A stretch of DNA of 64,000 nucleotides, from assembly GCF_031128465.2 (NCBI RefSeq), contig NZ_CP155618.1:877501-941500 (forward strand), written 5' to 3'. The notes below the pieces were generated by a model. The model was not told the origin of the DNA, did no database searches, and saw only the letters and a program-made list of their open reading frames with translations. This DNA is from Mariniflexile litorale. GTDB taxonomy: Bacteria; Bacteroidota; Bacteroidia; Flavobacteriales; Flavobacteriaceae. Below are positions 61,402 through 64,000 of this stretch, one piece after another; position 1 is the first letter of the stretch, and the number at the start of each line of letters is the position of its first letter. The position numbers were made by a program, and so were the translations under genes.

Positions 61402-61689
61402 TTAAAGTTTTCTCTTTACAGACCCAGTGAAGTCTCCTATATCATCTTTAACACTATCCAATTGTTTTTGAACATCGGAAACAATACTAGTATCGATGCC
61501 ATTTTTATCGGCAGTTTTTGTTATTTCGTGCTTAATATCGTTGGTAGCATCTTTAAGCGTGCGCATACCTTTACCTAAGTTACGTGCTATTTCAGGCACC
61601 TTATCGGCGCCAAAAACCATAACGACAATAAATAGCACAAAAGCTATTTCTGCACCACTAATAAATAAAAATGTAGCTTGTAGTATCAC
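61402..61689 (-). CDS. tatA: Twin-arginine translocase subunit TatA/E
   Basis: This 95-residue inner-membrane protein has an N-terminal helix (about 6-26; FLFISGAEIAFVLFIVVMVF), the hinge GADKVPEIARNLGKGMR with FG preceding, and an amphipathic helix (RTLKDATNDIKHEI). The C-terminal tail is hydrophilic. The FGxxKxPEIAR signature is that of TatA/B. It is downstream of the M1 peptidase gene with its own terminator between them, so it is a separate unit. Confidence 0.93.
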   Translation of the reverse strand: MILQATFLFISGAEIAFVLFIVVMVFGADKVPEIARNLGKGMRTLKDATNDIKHEITKTADKNGIDTSIVSDVQKQLDSVKDDIGDFTGSVKRKL

Positions 61690-61747
61690 AATGCAAATAT
61701 AGTAAGTTGTTTGATTACTTTTAAAAATTGCAGCGTTAAAAAAATAA

Positions 61748-61776
61748 AAAAAAACTAACTTAACGAGTTGGTTTTT
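61748..61776 (-). terminator. Terminator of the M1 peptidase gene
   Basis: On the minus strand, AAAAAACCAACT / AGTTAGTTTTTT with a 5-base loop forms a stem with one mismatch and is followed by a long T run, seven bases after the M1 stop. Confidence 0.75.
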
Positions 61777-61782
61777 TAAAAA

Positions 61783-64000
61783 TTATTTATTCTTAACTTT
61801 TTCTTTAAATTTATCAAAATCAGTCGTAACATCTGTTTTTGGCCAAGAATTATTAGAAGTATCAATATCGGCCGTTTCTAAATTAGGATCAATTTCAATA
61901 GCTGTAATTTCTTTTTCTGAAGCAATTGCTTTAGTAACTTCATGATCATTTAAACGCCATATTTCGGCTGGATAGGTTTCCATTGTTGAAGTACCATCTG
62001 CATAAGAATACTTTACTATAATTGGCATTACAAGACCTCCTGGTTTATTAAATGTGATGTTGTAGAAGTATTTTGGTTTTTTAATATTTTTACGCTCAGC
62101 TTCTGTAAAATTATCCATTAAATATTCTTTAAGTGGTTTAGAATTATCTAATAGAGAGCCCGTTTTCATGTTCTCTTTAAAATCTTCACTTCCTTCTTCA
62201 ACCATATAAACTAAAGGCACAATGTCTTTTATTTTTCGGTTATTTTTTTCTAAATAATCTTTTATGTATTGATTCGGTTCTGATGATACATAGTATTTTT
62301 TAACTTCTTTAATGCCTATATCTACCCAATCGGTGGTATAGAACCAACCTCTCCAAAACCAATCTAAATCAATGGCAGAAGCATCTTCCATCGTTCTAAA
62401 AAAATCTTCTGGTGTTGGGTGTTTAAACATCCAACGACGCGCATATTCTTTAAATGCATAATCAAACAACTCGTGTCCCATAATTGTTTCTCTAAGAATA
62501 TTTAGTGCTGTAGCAGGTTTACCATAAGCATTGTTACCAAATTGGTATACATTAAGACCTTTACTCATAATAGGTGCTATAAAATCTTGATTGCCTCCCA
62601 TATAAGGAACTATCATACGAGCAGGACCACGATCGGATGGAAACGTTTTATCTTCTGGGGATAATGCTGAAGGATATTTTTCTCCAAATTCTTGTTCGGC
62701 TACGTATTGGGTAAATGTGTTTAAACCTTCATCCATCCAAGTCCATTGTCGCTCGTCGCTATTTACAATCATAGGAAAAAAGTTATGCCCAACTTCGTGT
62801 ACGATAACCCCCATCATACCATACTTAACACGATCACTATAAGTACCATCTTCATTTGGACGCCCATAATTCCAGCAAATCATTGGGTATTCCATCCCTT
62901 GATTTTTAGCATGTACCGAAATGGCTTTATGGTATGGATAATCGAAAGTCATTTTTGAATACGACTCTAAAGTACTGGCTACAACTCTAGTTGACCACTC
63001 TTCCCACAGCGGATTTCCTTCTTTTGGATACATGGAAACGGCCATGATATCTTTACCACCAATTTTAACAGCCATCATATCCCAAATAAATTTTCTGGAT
63101 GTGGCGAAAGCGAAATCGCGTACGTTTTCGGCTTTTAGCTTCCACGTTTTAGTTTTATCTGAAAAGTTTTTTTCGGCAGCTTCGGCTTCGGCTTGTGTAA
63201 CAATCAAAACAGGTTTATCGTATGTTTTCTTTGCTAATTCGTAACGATCCATCATCGTTTTAGAAAACACGTCTTTTCTATTGGTTAATTCTCCTGTCCC
63301 ATCTAAAATATGATCTGCTGGCACAGTAATATTCACTTCATAATTACCAAATGGAAGTGCAAACTCGTCGCGTCCCCAAAATTGTGAATTTTGCCATCCT
63401 TCTACATCATTATACACTGCCATTCTTGGAAAAAATTGTGCTATTACATAAGCTCTGTTAGCATCTTTTTCAAAAAACTCGTACCCAGAACGTGCTCTAT
63501 CGGTTAGATGATTATTCACATTGTACCACCATTTAATTGAAAATGACACCTTTTCTCCAGATTTTAATATTTTGGGCAATTCTACACGCATCATTGTTCT
63601 ATTAACAGTGTATTGAAGATCATTGCCACTAGTATCTTTTACTTCTTGAATGTTAAAACCCCCATCAAAAGGATCCGTTAAGTAGTCCTTGACAAACTCT
63701 TCTGGTCTTTTTACCTGAGACACACTACTCTCTTCTATTAAAGGACTTTTAGAATCTTTAGCGCGTTTATTTTGATCTAACTGAACCCATAGATATTTTA
63801 AATCGTCTGGCGAATTATTAGAATATGTAATAACCTCAAAACCAGAAAGTTTTGTGTTTTTATCATCTAAAACAATATCCATTTTATAATCTGCTTGCTG
63901 TTGGTAGTATGCTGAACCTGGAGCTCCAGAAGCCGACCTATACATGTTTGGCGTAGCAAACTCGTCATACAACTGTCTAAATTTATTAGTATTGGTATGC
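61783..64000 (-). CDS. M1-family metallopeptidase (partial, N-terminus beyond right edge)
   Basis: This large zinc peptidase of the aminopeptidase N superfamily is open to base 64000: upstream of TTG 63972 the frame continues (HTNTNKFRQ). So the start is outside. About 739 residues are seen. Zinc site HEVGHNFFP (coding bases 62785-62799 for HEVGH) is followed 18 residues later by the third ligand Glu (TWMDEGLNTF). The GAMEN-like exopeptidase motif has the form KNQGMEYPMICW, close to G-x-M-E-Y. N-terminal beta domain (DKNTKLSGFEVITYSNNSP) is normal. This subfamily is usually exported in Bacteroidota; the signal peptide would be outside the window. Confidence 0.93.
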   Translation of the reverse strand, partial: HTNTNKFRQLYDEFATPNMYRSASGAPGSAYYQQQADYKMDIVLDDKNTKLSGFEVITYSNNSPDDLKYLWVQLDQNKRAKDSKSPLIEESSVSQVKRPEEFVKDYLTDPFDGGFNIQEVKDTSGNDLQYTVNRTMMRVELPKILKSGEKVSFSIKWWYNVNNHLTDRARSGYEFFEKDANRAYVIAQFFPRMAVYNDVEGWQNSQFWGRDEFALPFGNYEVNITVPADHILDGTGELTNRKDVFSKTMMDRYELAKKTYDKPVLIVTQAEAEAAEKNFSDKTKTWKLKAENVRDFAFATSRKFIWDMMAVKIGGKDIMAVSMYPKEGNPLWEEWSTRVVASTLESYSKMTFDYPYHKAISVHAKNQGMEYPMICWNYGRPNEDGTYSDRVKYGMMGVIVHEVGHNFFPMIVNSDERQWTWMDEGLNTFTQYVAEQEFGEKYPSALSPEDKTFPSDRGPARMIVPYMGGNQDFIAPIMSKGLNVYQFGNNAYGKPATALNILRETIMGHELFDYAFKEYARRWMFKHPTPEDFFRTMEDASAIDLDWFWRGWFYTTDWVDIGIKEVKKYYVSSEPNQYIKDYLEKNNRKIKDIVPLVYMVEEGSEDFKENMKTGSLLDNSKPLKEYLMDNFTEAERKNIKKPKYFYNITFNKPGGLVMPIIVKYSYADGTSTMETYPAEIWRLNDHEVTKAIASEKEITAIEIDPNLETADIDTSNNSWPKTDVTTDFDKFKEKVKNK

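Noticed and set aside
1-64000. Search for rRNA, tRNA, CRISPR arrays, transposases, integrases, phage genes and defence systems
   Set aside because: No cloverleaf-like tRNA, regularly spaced repeats or recognisable transposase, recombinase, phage or restriction genes were found on reading.

Overview
The window is a chromosomal segment of a member of the Flavobacteriaceae (Bacteroidota). The evidence is the low G+C content, the short region-1.1-less primary sigma factor, a PorT subunit and a C-terminally tagged cargo of the type IX secretion system, a lipidated TamL-type barrel, TAnnTTTG-type promoter boxes, frequent TTG starts, and the gene pairs ubiE-porT and rpsO-pnp. No prophage, transposase, CRISPR array, rRNA or tRNA was seen. 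Most of the window is core genome with a few accessory islands.

Layout. 1-7.6 kb: potassium uptake (trkH partial, trkA), menaquinone methylation (ubiE), porT, a SpoU-type RNA methyltransferase and tamL. 7.7-11.2 kb: fbaA, accD (zinc ribbon lost) and a PAS histidine kinase. 11.2-17.8 kb: rpsO, pnp, rpoD, a BLUF photoreceptor gene broken by one stop codon (not an open ORF, so easily missed), rpe and two tandem CBS proteins. 17.9-25.8 kb: an M90 peptidase, a type IX secreted protein and a cell-surface signalling island (repeat lipoprotein, ECF sigma, FecR, STN-TonB receptor). 25.8-38.4 kb: antiporter, lipoprotein, valS with an in-frame palindromic repeat, DUF1573 protein, PDZ aspartyl protease, aminotransferase, murB, a second ECF sigma with an RskA-like anti-sigma, and aqpZ. 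38.5-52.3 kb: small membrane protein, glycosyltransferase, third ECF sigma, Nramp-like carrier, lipA, gap, hybrid kinase, lpxK, Nif3-like protein, a coiled-coil protein whose C4 zinc ribbon has lost its cysteines, msrA, a lipoprotein, a ferredoxin-CDGSH fusion and a membrane kinase. 52.4-57.7 kb: a kynurenine (tryptophan) catabolic operon. 57.7-64 kb: a LytS/LytTR two-component pair, an O-methyltransferase, tatA and a partial M1 peptidase.

The strongest candidate for an undescribed system is the 20.3-25.8 kb island. The divergent lipoprotein (four short repeats plus two C-terminal beta-type modules) and the fecR-receptor pair are preceded by the same two-part motif, GGGTAGG-N16-CTGTTWTATAA, with identical spacing. 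This predicts that both arms are transcribed by the ECF sigma factor encoded between them. Other notable signals are a palindromic element inside the valS reading frame with a degenerate relative in the kynurenine operon, two copies of a structured GCGTTAGGG element, independent loss of the zinc ligands in AccD and in the C4-ribbon protein, and an SDR in the kynurenine operon without the catalytic Tyr and Lys.
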